A stretch of 64,000 nt of DNA from Alteromonadaceae bacterium XY-R5 (GTDB lineage Bacteria; Pseudomonadota; Gammaproteobacteria; Enterobacterales; Alteromonadaceae). The stretch lies in contig LXWE01000009.1 in assembly GCA_001660395.1 (NCBI GenBank), positions 1-64,000 of the forward strand. The letters run 5' to 3'. Below the pieces are notes generated by a model. It ran no database searches, was not told the origin of the DNA, and saw only the letters and a list, made by a program, of their open reading frames with translations. The first letter of the stretch is position 1, and each line of letters begins with the position of its first letter. Positions 36,581 through 45,144 of this stretch are shown piece after piece. The translations under genes and the position numbers were made by a program.

Positions 36581-38110
36581 ATGCTCAGTGGTGATAATAA
36601 AAATATAAGATTGTTGACTGTTCCAGTTATTTCGAATGCAACTGCTTGGATATACACAACCCCAACACCACATAGTCAATATCACCATGTGCAACATGGT
36701 GGGAAGGAATATGAATTTCGGTTCATTCCAACCAATGAGAAGTTCGTTGAAAATGATGTGGTCTACAACTTCCCTTTTCTACTGAACAAGGATTTATCTC
36801 CTTGGGAAGAGGCTAATTCATATTTGTGGAAACTGGCGACAGAGCAAGGTTCGCTAGGTAAGCGAATCGACGAAGTCAAAAACAAAGCTTCCGCGTTGCT
36901 TGAATACAAGATGTTTTGCGAAGAACAGAACATCGACTACGACGATTTCTCCGGACGAATGCAATCTCAAAGGCCATCCTACAGATACTTTAGCTACCTA
37001 GCGAAAGAGCTATGTTTACCAGCAAAGTCTGTAAACAAAAAGACAGGTGTTGTTTATTACTTCTTTGATTGGCTAATAAGTAATAGAGGTCTTGATCTAA
37101 ATATTGATCTTGTTGACACGACAAAGGAAGCCAAGATCCATTTTGATACATCGACAGGGAGTATGTCGAAAACTGTAAAAGTTCGTAAACAGACAATGAG
37201 TGTCTCTTCAGAACCAACGCCGGTTGAGATCGGTTATGTAAGAGAGGATGGTGAAGATCTCAGACCTCTAAACGAATACCAAACTGATCTTTTGCTGGCT
37301 CGTATTGGCGGGTCTGATTTTACTGTGGATGAGAGGCTCATTGCTGCACTAGCTATCTACACAGGAATGCGCAAGCAGTCAATTTTAACTCTACGAATGA
37401 AACATTTGGATCAATTTGTTCCTCGAAATTTGCGAGCAGACAACACATATAAAATTAAGATAGGACGTGGTACAGGGGTTGATACGAAAAAAGGGAAAAA
37501 TCACTCAATCTATATTGAAAAAGCTTTAGCAGATGACCTGAAGCTATATGCAAATTCTAAAGTAGCTCAGACTCGCCGCAACAAATTCCGTTTGAGCTTT
37601 GCAAAGGATTTCCCAGACTTAGAACCAATAGCCGATGAAGATATGTATTTGTTTGTGTCAGCCAATGGCAACTGCCATTATATGGCGAAGGATGACCCTA
37701 GATATTTTCGCGTAAAAACCTTGCCCAAGGGTAACGTTACGACGCGGCTCTGCAAAAGACTATTGGCCAGTTTACCTAAAGAATTCCCTAAGGATTTTCA
37801 CTTCCATTGGCTACGTGCAACGTTTGCGCTCAAACTTTATGGTTACTTGGTGAAGTTAGTTAAAAAGGGAGTTATACACTTTGGTGAAATTCTTCAGCGA
37901 ATTCAACGCCGAATGGGGCATTCAAGGGTTGAGACAACGGAAGGATATCTAAAACTCTTTGAAAATGTTAATGAGACAAAGCTTGCTCAGGAGTTATATG
38001 AAGCCCATCTTTTCAATGGATATGAAAATGAATTTAAGTTGATGGGGAGTCGCAAGCAGAATATTGTTCGCGACCTTGCTAACTCTCAATCGATAGGTAC
38101 GTTAGCATGA
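36581..38110 (+). CDS. ginA: Tyrosine recombinase, first of trio (GinA-like)
   Basis: This 509-aa protein is a site-specific tyrosine recombinase. Catalytic residues are visible as Arg264 (TGMRKQS), His409 and Arg412 (HWLRAT), His447 (MGHSRVE) and nucleophile Tyr456 (EGYLKLF). All active-site positions are present. The long N-terminal part holds the DNA-binding SAM-like region. It is the first gene of the module and starts 59 bp after hrpB. No good ribosome site precedes the ATG at 36581. The GinA name is based on operon context. Confidence 0.8.
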   Translation: MLSGDNKNIRLLTVPVISNATAWIYTTPTPHSQYHHVQHGGKEYEFRFIPTNEKFVENDVVYNFPFLLNKDLSPWEEANSYLWKLATEQGSLGKRIDEVKNKASALLEYKMFCEEQNIDYDDFSGRMQSQRPSYRYFSYLAKELCLPAKSVNKKTGVVYYFFDWLISNRGLDLNIDLVDTTKEAKIHFDTSTGSMSKTVKVRKQTMSVSSEPTPVEIGYVREDGEDLRPLNEYQTDLLLARIGGSDFTVDERLIAALAIYTGMRKQSILTLRMKHLDQFVPRNLRADNTYKIKIGRGTGVDTKKGKNHSIYIEKALADDLKLYANSKVAQTRRNKFRLSFAKDFPDLEPIADEDMYLFVSANGNCHYMAKDDPRYFRVKTLPKGNVTTRLCKRLLASLPKEFPKDFHFHWLRATFALKLYGYLVKLVKKGVIHFGEILQRIQRRMGHSRVETTEGYLKLFENVNETKLAQELYEAHLFNGYENEFKLMGSRKQNIVRDLANSQSIGTLA

Positions 38111-40083
38111 ACAGTGATCTACCAAATAAAGTAGAGAGCAGTTCTGAGAATGCGCAGTTCGTTGAGCGTCAGACGTATACTTTAAAAATATCCGAATTAA
38201 ATACTGAAATTTTACATCCCGAAAATGTGCTTATTAAGTTTAGCGATGAAGTAAGAATTGCTCCATATGATATTGGTGGTTTGGCATTTGAGGTGAGGCT
38301 CAATAGTGATAAAAAAAACAGGCGCGGTAATTATCTTGTAGAGAAACAAAGTCTAAATCAATATCGCTGTGAATTCTTGCGAAGACTATTTGATGATTCA
38401 TTTAGCGTAAGCAGCAGACAATCAACAATTAAGTCAAAGTTTGACGATATAAAGCAGATTGTTGTTTGGGCAGATGAAAATGGTCATTCCGACTTTCTAA
38501 ATTCGCTTGATGCAGCTCGCAAGATGTACCAAAGCTTTAGTTCATTTCTCATTCAAGGTCTAAAACGGCAAACTGCAAAAATCGGAAGGCAAACTTCAAG
38601 TACAAGGCAGCGTGCTTTGAGAGAAGTGTTTAGTTTGCAATTCGGTGAGTCACTACTGTCACAGATTACTCAGGGGGTTACTGTGATCATTGGTGAGCGG
38701 AACCCGACCAAACCTCCACGTGAAAAAGAAAAAAATGATTATATCTCTGTTTGTCTTGCTACTGCTAAGCGCTGTAGAGAATTCATCTTAGATAAAAAGT
38801 CGTTTCCGTTCCTCCTAAAAATGCCTTCGTACCAAACATATGTTTTTCCTGCAAATGGGAACAATATGGTTACTCCGCATAGCCCAAGGGGCAATCAAAT
38901 TTATAACTTTGAAGTGGGCAGGATTTCAACGCCAGAAGAGTATATTCAAAAAAGGGGGTGGGAGCTTTCCAGTAAGTGCCTACGGGATGCTACGCGAGCA
39001 GTTGTTGACGCACAACAGAATTTAGACATCGTCAACACTGAAGAACGCCATGAACATCGGATTCAAATCGCGTCGTTAGCCATTCAAGCATATACGCAAT
39101 TATTCATAATAATCACAGGTGCGTACCCTTCAGAACTTGTGGATCTTGAGTTTGATGAGCGGTATGAATTAGATAGAGATTTATTCAAAAATGATTTCAG
39201 AGCTGTGAAGTTCCGAGCGAAAGGTAGGGTTGTAAAATATAACCTAGGTGATGTTTGTGGTTACGAAATTATTAAAGACTATTTGTCTATTCGGAAATGG
39301 ATGCTGAATGGCGAAGAGTGTAAATATTTGTTCTTTAAAAACAGTAAAGGAGAAGGCGGCGGTTACAAAGAACAATTCAAGCAATTGGTTCCAGCCGATG
39401 TTGGTAGGTACTATAAACGTGCAAAAGGAGTATTATTTTCAGGAGACGTTAAAAATATCCCTGCCAGTAAAGCAAGAAAGTATCGTTCAGTTGTTTTGCA
39501 CGAGTTGAGACAAGACCCACTAGTTATTGCTGCATGGCAAAATCATAAGTTATCAACAAGCTTAAAGGACTATGGTGAAACAACCGATGACAGAAGTTCA
39601 GAGGAATTTTCTTCGTTCTGGAAAGCTGTGATCGATACTCGTAACCGTATTAAGATTAAGTTTGTCGAGTCAGCTAATCATCAAGATGCTGATATACCTT
39701 CCGGCCATTGTGAGGACAATGGTAATCCTTCCAGTGTTGTCAAAAATCCATTGATAGAACCAAATTGTAATACTCAATTAGGGTGCTTATTTTGCGAGCA
39801 TTATTGTCTACATGCAGATGAGGAAGACCTTAGAAAGCTGTTTAGCTTACTTTTCGTGGTACAAGAAATTCGTAAACATTCAAGCAACTTTGGGCATGCT
39901 GAGTCGTTGTATAAAGAACTTACTGTGAAAGTGAAAAGTCTGATTCTGAGTATTAAAGAGAGGTCTGATGGTTTAGAGCAGTTAGCAGAAAAAGTCGAAT
40001 ATGAAGTAATGAAACTTGGAAGTATCAATGATTTTTGGAACAACAAGTTAGCCCGCTTTGAACGATTAGGAGTGGTGTTTTAA
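38107..40083 (+). CDS. ginB: Tyrosine recombinase-like protein, second of trio (GinB-like), lacking the first catalytic Arg
   Basis: This 658-aa protein overlaps the previous gene by ATGA. It shows a tyrosine-recombinase C-terminal fold with His465/Arg468 (HELRQ), His480 (QNHKL) and Tyr489 (KDYGE), keeping the nine-residue His-Tyr spacing. The box I arginine is replaced: TGAYPSEL has Tyr340 where TGxR is expected. A Cys-rich motif (NTQLGCLFCEHYCLHAD) near residue 560 suggests zinc binding, as in other multi-recombinase modules. It may act as a structural partner rather than a full catalyst; that is inference. Confidence 0.75.
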   Translation: MNSDLPNKVESSSENAQFVERQTYTLKISELNTEILHPENVLIKFSDEVRIAPYDIGGLAFEVRLNSDKKNRRGNYLVEKQSLNQYRCEFLRRLFDDSFSVSSRQSTIKSKFDDIKQIVVWADENGHSDFLNSLDAARKMYQSFSSFLIQGLKRQTAKIGRQTSSTRQRALREVFSLQFGESLLSQITQGVTVIIGERNPTKPPREKEKNDYISVCLATAKRCREFILDKKSFPFLLKMPSYQTYVFPANGNNMVTPHSPRGNQIYNFEVGRISTPEEYIQKRGWELSSKCLRDATRAVVDAQQNLDIVNTEERHEHRIQIASLAIQAYTQLFIIITGAYPSELVDLEFDERYELDRDLFKNDFRAVKFRAKGRVVKYNLGDVCGYEIIKDYLSIRKWMLNGEECKYLFFKNSKGEGGGYKEQFKQLVPADVGRYYKRAKGVLFSGDVKNIPASKARKYRSVVLHELRQDPLVIAAWQNHKLSTSLKDYGETTDDRSSEEFSSFWKAVIDTRNRIKIKFVESANHQDADIPSGHCEDNGNPSSVVKNPLIEPNCNTQLGCLFCEHYCLHADEEDLRKLFSLLFVVQEIRKHSSNFGHAESLYKELTVKVKSLILSIKERSDGLEQLAEKVEYEVMKLGSINDFWNNKLARFERLGVVF

Positions 40084-42146
40084 TGGAAGCCTTTAGCAAA
40101 CTAACGATTCAGTTAAGTGAAGGAGAATATCAAGCGCCTGATGTTCTCTACTGGGTAAAAGACAAGCCGTTGGAGATACCCAAAGATCTCGTGATTTGTA
40201 AAGATGAAATGGGTGAGCCGACTGCTGTGTACAGTAAAATGTTGTGGGATCTGAATCCATACCGCCTTTCAGAGAATCCATTAACAAACCTTAGCTTTGA
40301 ATCATTGGTAGAAAGTAAAGATAAAGAAGCGTACGAACTGGTGGATGAGTTTAAACGACTCTTAGTTTGCTTGATCTATTTTGCTCAAGCTGGACGAGTT
40401 GGAAGTTTGAGTTCCGCAGTTATTCTGAGCTATTTTAATGAACTTAGAAAGGCTGTTCGATTTTGTCTTTCACTTAAGGAGAATGAGTTAGTTGGTTGCC
40501 TCACATTGGAAGAGTTATTGACTAACAAAACCTATCTTGCTGCTTTCATTTCGACCCAAACAGGGACTACGTTCAACAAACGTTTTCGAGCAATTTTGAA
40601 TCACTTGATCGTTATAGGTAAGGACAAGGTAGGGTTTGTTCCGATTAATCCAAAAGCGTTGAACTTTAGTGATGACGATTCTAAACAGACGGTAATTATT
40701 CCACAGCGCATTTACTTGTCTGTCATTGACAATGTGCTTGAGGACATTGATGAACTTTATATATACAAGGATAGATTGTCAGCGTTTATTACCGAATTTA
40801 GGGACAGATTATTCGGGTTGGCGCATTCTACGCAAAAATGTTTAGGTGTTAGAGATCCTGCTAATTACCGAGACAACATGAGAACGGCAATTAAGCGGTA
40901 TGGACTTGAAGGACTGCTGATCGAAAAATATGGGGTTAAGAAAAAAGCCTGCCTTGTTCTCGCTCTGGCAAAAATTCAGTATGTCATGAAGACTGCTATT
41001 CATCTGTTCACAGGTATGCGTTTTGAAGAGGTAAATAGGGTCCAATACAAATGTCATAGTACTGCTGTCGTTTCTGATCTGGTACGAGACGAAAAAGGCA
41101 ATATCTTAGATGAAGGGCAAACAATTGATCTCATCTCAACTACAACCAAATTTAGCGGCTACAAAAAGTCTGCGGCTTGGTTTGCTCCAATAGAAGTTGT
41201 TAAAGTAATCGAAATACTTCAAGCCATCACAAGTGGGGGAGCAAAGGCCTTGGGTATAAAACCAGAAAGTTGCCCTTTGCTATTGAATTGTTCATTTATT
41301 AATTCGGTGAACAAAAAGGAAGTTAAGGTTTATGCGCACAGTAAGCTTAACGCTCCAACATGGTCTAAGTATTTGATTATCACAGAAGCAGACTATGCGG
41401 AATTAGTTGCTAGTGATGAAGAGCGTGACTTTTCAATCGAAGAAGAGTTTCAGGTTGGTAATGTTTGGCCGTTGGCGAGTCATCAGTTCAGGCGCTCACT
41501 CGCATTCTATGCAAGTAATACTGGGTTTGTGTCTTTGCCCAGTTTGAAGAAACAGTATAAGCATCTAACGAACGATATGACACGTTACTACAGACGTAAC
41601 TTCGAGAAGATTAAGACTATTTTCGGTTTTTACGATGCCAAGGAAAAGAAGCATGTTTTGCCACCAGAACACATGATCTTTGATTTTCAAATGGGTATCG
41701 CAAGTAATGTTGCGAGCAGTATTGTGTTCGATCTTCTGGAAACTGAAGAACCTTTATTCGGAAAAACGGGAGGATATATTCAGAAACAAAAAGAAGGATT
41801 AAGGAAAGGGGAAGTCAGGATAGAAGAAGTTAGATCGGAAACTGAAAAGAAAGTCGATAGTGGCGAGTTGGCATACAAAAAGACGCTTTTGGGTGGTTGT
41901 ATGAAAAATGGTCGCTGTGACAGTTTTATGCTTGGAGATTTTACTTCATGCCTTACATGTGATGATGCCAGTATAAAACTTTCCAAAGTCGAAGCTGAAA
42001 TAGCTAATTGTGAGAGTGAACTTGAAAGCTACGAAAAGGATAGTGGAGAGTATCAAATTACATTGTCAGAACTGAACCGACTTACTAAGTTTCGAGATGC
42101 CAAGATGATTAAGTCTGCTGCTTTAGAGGAGGCTGTTGATGAGTAG
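40083..42146 (+). CDS. ginC: Tyrosine recombinase, third of trio (GinC-like)
   Basis: This 687-aa protein is coupled by TAATG to the previous gene. Catalytic residues are visible as Arg313 (TGMRFEE), His467/Arg470 (SHQFRR), His494 (YKHLTND) and Tyr503 (TRYYRR). A Cys cluster (GGCMKNGRCD and SCLTCDD) near residues 600-625 and a C-terminal coiled coil (KVEAEIANCESELESYE) follow. The large size and terminal Cys region set it apart from phage integrases. Confidence 0.78.
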   Translation: MEAFSKLTIQLSEGEYQAPDVLYWVKDKPLEIPKDLVICKDEMGEPTAVYSKMLWDLNPYRLSENPLTNLSFESLVESKDKEAYELVDEFKRLLVCLIYFAQAGRVGSLSSAVILSYFNELRKAVRFCLSLKENELVGCLTLEELLTNKTYLAAFISTQTGTTFNKRFRAILNHLIVIGKDKVGFVPINPKALNFSDDDSKQTVIIPQRIYLSVIDNVLEDIDELYIYKDRLSAFITEFRDRLFGLAHSTQKCLGVRDPANYRDNMRTAIKRYGLEGLLIEKYGVKKKACLVLALAKIQYVMKTAIHLFTGMRFEEVNRVQYKCHSTAVVSDLVRDEKGNILDEGQTIDLISTTTKFSGYKKSAAWFAPIEVVKVIEILQAITSGGAKALGIKPESCPLLLNCSFINSVNKKEVKVYAHSKLNAPTWSKYLIITEADYAELVASDEERDFSIEEEFQVGNVWPLASHQFRRSLAFYASNTGFVSLPSLKKQYKHLTNDMTRYYRRNFEKIKTIFGFYDAKEKKHVLPPEHMIFDFQMGIASNVASSIVFDLLETEEPLFGKTGGYIQKQKEGLRKGEVRIEEVRSETEKKVDSGELAYKKTLLGGCMKNGRCDSFMLGDFTSCLTCDDASIKLSKVEAEIANCESELESYEKDSGEYQITLSELNRLTKFRDAKMIKSAALEEAVDE

Positions 42147-42573
42147 CGCTGAAGATAGTTTGAAAGCCTGCCGGGAAGCCTTTGAGCGTCTTAAAAAGGG
42201 CGAGGCGAGATTGGAAAAATATGCAGGTCTTGCGAAAGGCGATATTAACAAGTCCATTGTTAGTGTTGAGGCGGGTCTTGATAAAGGCTATTTGAAGTCG
42301 TCTCGAATGGCACATATTCCTTTAATTTTGGAAATCGAGAGTTTTGTGACTAGGTATGCCAAGTCAAAAAGCACTCCATCCAAACGAGTCTCTCGGTTTA
42401 AGAAGCAGGCAGCAGTGGCAAAAAGCGAGAAAGAGCAATTAGAAGAGGTTCTGAGTAACGTTTTGGGTGATAACATTAGACTCGTTGAGCGCGTTAGGGT
42501 TTTGGAGAGAAAACTGGCAGAGTATGAGTCAGGAAAGGTTGTTTCAATATCCAAAAGCGATTGCCCGCTTTGA
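42139..42573 (+). CDS. ginD: Small coiled-coil protein ending the recombinase module (GinD/TnpC-like)
   Basis: This protein of about 144 aa starts at the ATG at 42139 with AGAGGAGG upstream, overlapping the GinC-like gene. It has a basic helical N-terminal half (SRVSRFKKQ region) and a coiled coil (EKEQLEEVLSNVLGDNIRLVERVRVLERKLAEY). Its size and layout resemble TnpC of Tn554 and the fourth gene of GInt modules, which are thought to assist recombination by DNA binding. Confidence 0.65.
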   Translation: MSSAEDSLKACREAFERLKKGEARLEKYAGLAKGDINKSIVSVEAGLDKGYLKSSRMAHIPLILEIESFVTRYAKSKSTPSKRVSRFKKQAAVAKSEKEQLEEVLSNVLGDNIRLVERVRVLERKLAEYESGKVVSISKSDCPL

Positions 42574-42850
42574 TAAGCCTATTCTGGCTAAGGTCTGCTG
42601 GGCTTCTTTTGTGGAAAAGCGTGGATAGTGCCTCAGCCTCAACGCTTTAGCCAAAATCTAACTCCCGGCGGATTTGCGATTAGTGGAATAAGGCGTCGCA
42701 ACTTGTTCGTTTATATATGCATTGTCTCTTACTCTCTCCTCATCAATCTCAAGCGAATTTGGTTTATACAATAAAATAATTTCAAAAACCATTTGGAATA
42801 TTTGTATTTTGGATCAATAATGCAAATATGTATGTTAGAGGTAGTTCGTA
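42574..42850. other. Non-coding stretch between recombinase module and toxin gene
   Basis: This 277-bp gap holds two nested pairings, TGGCTAA (42585-42591) with TTAGCCA (42647-42653) and AAAGCGT (42616-42622) with ACGCTTT (42642-42648), then an AT-rich region that probably holds the promoter of the toxin-antitoxin pair. I see no further gene. Confidence 0.5.
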
Positions 42851-43114
42851 TTGCAAGTCATTCGGCAAGACAGATTAGCTGATTTCTCTGAAAGGTATGC
42901 AGAAAAATGTATAGCTTTACAGTGCTGGCTGGCGGAAGCTAAGAAAGCGAGCTGGCAGTGTGCCGATGACATTTTGAATGATTATAAGGGGGCAAAAGTC
43001 TCGGACGCTGATGAAGTCACTTTCGTTATTGGGCGCGGGACGGTCAAGGTGGTTACCAAAGCCATTTTTAGAAAGAATATTTTACGAATTGACGAGGTTG
43101 GATTGTCGGTTTAA
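42851..43114 (+). CDS. HigB-like toxin (RelE-type mRNA interferase)
   Basis: This 87-aa protein aligns by eye with the HigB toxin family. The N-terminal MQVIRQDRLADFSERY corresponds to the HigB start, followed by AKKASW and the sheet ADEVTFVIGRGTVKVV and LRIDEVG. It begins at TTG (42851) with AGAGG upstream. It stops before the C-terminal THxEYD motif normal in HigB, so activity may be altered. The antitoxin gene follows 35 bp later, in the toxin-first order typical of hig loci. Confidence 0.65.
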   Translation: MQVIRQDRLADFSERYAEKCIALQCWLAEAKKASWQCADDILNDYKGAKVSDADEVTFVIGRGTVKVVTKAIFRKNILRIDEVGLSV

Positions 43115-43149
43115 CAAGAGATGGAACTCACAGGGCTGGCGGATGAAAC

Positions 43150-44346
43150 ATGAATATTAAAATTATCAGAAATAGTGAAGAGTATAAAAAAGCAACAGAT
43201 TATCTGGACGAATTGTTAGCGTCGGGTGATCAATATAATGACGACTTAATTGATGTCATGACCTTGCTTATCTCTAACTATGAGAATGAGAATTTTGATA
43301 TTGGTTTTCCAGATCCCGTATCGGCTATTGAACACCGTATGGAACAACAGGGCATGACGAGAAAGGATTTAATCCAGTACCTTGGGAGTCAGAGCCGCGT
43401 CTCAGAAGTTATGAATGGTAAGGCTCCTCTGAGTCTATCCATGATCAAGAACCTGCATGAAGGGTTGGGTATTTCTTACGAAGTGCTCATGCAAGATCAG
43501 AAGCTTGAACCAGATCAGCGCAAAGTGAATTATGAAGACTATCCAATAACAGCCATGTTCAAAAAGGGCTTTTTCCCCAAAGCTATAAAATCAGTTTCCG
43601 ATGCTAAATCGGAGGCTGAAGAGCTAATTCGCGACATGTTTGAGGCGGTAAAACTTACACCATTCGCAATGGCAGGAGTAGGAGCACCCCATCTACGAAG
43701 CGCTGTCCATACAACGAACAAGCGCATGGATGACCTCGCACTTCAAGCATGGCAAGCGAAGGTACTTCACCAGACACTTAATCACAAATTGCCAAAGTGC
43801 CAATTGGATTCCATCGATTTACCTTTCTTGAGAGAGACTTTAAAGCTTTCTCGTTTAGAGAATGGTCCGTTGTTAGCAAAAGAAGAACTAGCCAACAATG
43901 GTATTCACCTTGTATTCCAAGAGCATCTCCCTAAAACGTATCTTGATGGTGCGGCGATGTGGGGTGTGGATGGAAATCCGGTGATCGGGATGACAATCCG
44001 ATATGACCGACTGGATAATTTCTGGTTTGTTTTGATGCACGAGCTTGCTCACGTTTCTCGCCACCTTAAGGATTCAAAGGAAGCCTATTTTGATGATATT
44101 GATGGTGATAAAGATAACAAAGAGGATGAAGCTGACGAGATGGCGTTAGATGCACTTGTCGAAAAATCCGAGTGGGAAAAATACTGTGCGTTGCTTACTA
44201 CGCCTGAGAGCGTCGTAAATCTGGCTAAGAAATTAATGGTAAGTCCTGCGGTTATAGCAGGTAGATACAGAAAAGAAGTAAGTGACTACAGAATTTACAA
44301 CAGACTTATAGGAAGTAAAGAAGTTAGGAAAATGGTATTTCCGTAG
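43150..44346 (+). CDS. HigA-type XRE antitoxin fused to ImmA/IrrE metallopeptidase
   Basis: This 398-aa protein has a HigA-like N-terminus (about residues 1-120): YLDELLAS, LLISNYENENF, DPVSAIEHRMEQQGMTRKDL, and an XRE helix-turn-helix with SRVSEVMNGKAPLSLSMI. The C-terminal half is an M78 (ImmA/IrrE) metallopeptidase with zinc motif HELAH (His297-His301) and the downstream DEADEMALDAL. In ImmA/IrrE systems the protease cleaves a repressor; here repressor/antitoxin and protease are one chain. Together with the HigB-like toxin it could release toxin on a signal; this is inference. Confidence 0.8.
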   Translation: MNIKIIRNSEEYKKATDYLDELLASGDQYNDDLIDVMTLLISNYENENFDIGFPDPVSAIEHRMEQQGMTRKDLIQYLGSQSRVSEVMNGKAPLSLSMIKNLHEGLGISYEVLMQDQKLEPDQRKVNYEDYPITAMFKKGFFPKAIKSVSDAKSEAEELIRDMFEAVKLTPFAMAGVGAPHLRSAVHTTNKRMDDLALQAWQAKVLHQTLNHKLPKCQLDSIDLPFLRETLKLSRLENGPLLAKEELANNGIHLVFQEHLPKTYLDGAAMWGVDGNPVIGMTIRYDRLDNFWFVLMHELAHVSRHLKDSKEAYFDDIDGDKDNKEDEADEMALDALVEKSEWEKYCALLTTPESVVNLAKKLMVSPAVIAGRYRKEVSDYRIYNRLIGSKEVRKMVFP

Positions 44347-44360
44347 GCGGGTATGGTGCT

Positions 44361-44390
44361 GCCCAAACAGTGCGCCAACACTGTTTGGGC
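44361..44390. terminator. Perfect 12-bp inverted repeat after the antitoxin-protease gene
   Basis: GCCCAAACAGTG pairs perfectly with CACTGTTTGGGC around a 6-nt loop. It lies 14 bp after the stop codon. No T run follows, so it is either a stem-loop terminator needing other factors or a protein-binding palindrome. Confidence 0.5.
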
Positions 44391-44513
44391 GGAAAGTTGC
44401 CCAAAACCCAGCGAGGTGGACTCAGGAAGTTTCCTTGAAAAGCACGGCTAATTTAGTCGAAATCTCGAAAACTTTCAACCATCGCCTCCTAGATAACAAT
44501 AAGGAGTGCGCTA

Positions 44514-44663
44514 ATGGCTTCTAAGAACAAGTTGAAAGTTCCGAAAGGAATGAAGCTGATTTTTAGACCCTATCGCAAAGATCCTAAGTCTGGCCAGATG
44601 CTCTACGCGAGAAATCATGGCCTTAAGGCTTGGCCGATCCTTGTGCCTATAGAGACAGCTTAA
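44514..44663 (+). CDS. Small basic protein of 49 aa, typical of integrative-element cargo
   Basis: ATG at 44514 with AAGGAG upstream opens a 49-codon frame. It reads KVPKGMKLIFRPYRKDP, then ARNHGLKAWPILVP. I believe small proteins with this Lys/Arg-rich FRPxxxxP and KAWPI pattern recur on mobile islands next to the following gene, but no function is known. Codon use and the ribosome site support a real gene. Confidence 0.65.
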   Translation: MASKNKLKVPKGMKLIFRPYRKDPKSGQMLYARNHGLKAWPILVPIETA

Positions 44664-44732
44664 AAATCAGTAATAGAGTTGGGTCTCTATGAGACCCAAC
44701 ATTTTAATCAGCATTATTTCGAGATTAATAAC

Positions 44733-44978
44733 ATGACTAACCGTAAACAATCATCATCAAAAATGGCTTCTCAAGCCTCATCCATTCTATCGGACAAAAG
44801 CTCTTCCCAGATCCAGAAATCACTTGCCGCTTCCGTTTTGAGTCAAACCAAGACTACACATCAAACTGGTGCGGTGATGGAATCTAAGGCATCGAGCGTC
44901 TTGCAAAGTGATAAGTATAGTGCGGAAACGAAGTCGTTGGCAGCATCTGTATTATCACAGTCCAATAAATCGCGTTAA
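44733..44978 (+). CDS. Small Ser/Lys-rich helical protein with an internal repeat
   Basis: This 81-aa protein (ATG at 44733) contains a duplicated pattern: SKMASQASSILSD followed by KSLAASVLSQ, then ESKASSVLQSD followed by KSLAASVLSQ. It is rich in Ser, Lys, Ala and Gln with no hydrophobic segment. A strong terminator follows directly. Probably cotranscribed with the 49-aa gene. The function is unknown. Confidence 0.68.
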   Translation: MTNRKQSSSKMASQASSILSDKSSSQIQKSLAASVLSQTKTTHQTGAVMESKASSVLQSDKYSAETKSLAASVLSQSNKSR

Positions 44979-44983
44979 ACCCC

Positions 44984-45008
44984 AAAAGGCTGCTTCGGCA
45001 GCCTTTTT
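44984..45008 (+). terminator. Rho-independent terminator
   Basis: AAAGGCTGC pairs with GCAGCCTTT around a TTCG tetraloop and is followed by a T run (to 45008). This is a textbook terminator 6 bp past the small Ser/Lys-rich protein gene. Confidence 0.95.
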
Positions 45009-45144
45009 CAATGTAGCTAGTCGATGTTAGTAATTTAGTGCTGAAGTTCTTTCTTGGCCACGCATGTAGACGACAACTAATTATTCAGTTTCTATGAAAT
45101 TAAGGTAGCATCACGCTTACTTTTAATTTAATTCATGCAGATTT

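Larger units (their letters stand above)
36581..42573 (+). mobile_element. Integration module of a GInt-type genomic island (three tyrosine recombinases plus small coiled-coil protein)
   Basis: Four overlapping genes form one operon: ATGA at 38107, TAATG at 40081 and an 8-bp overlap at 42139. The three recombinases are 509, 658 and 687 aa, each with H followed nine residues later by Tyr, and the fourth protein is 145 aa. This gene number, order and size pattern fits the ginABCD module known from GInt islands. RIT elements have three recombinases but no fourth gene of this kind. The cargo extends rightward beyond the window. Confidence 0.7.

Noticed and set aside
42585-42653. Nested inverted repeats after the recombinase module as a possible attC or att site
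   Set aside because: Pairings are short and alternative to each other, and no second copy is visible in the window.
44361-44390. GCCC...GGGC inverted repeat resembling an integron attC site
   Set aside because: The stem is perfect with a 6-nt loop and lacks the spacer, unpaired bases and 57-bp minimum length of attC; no integron integrase is present.
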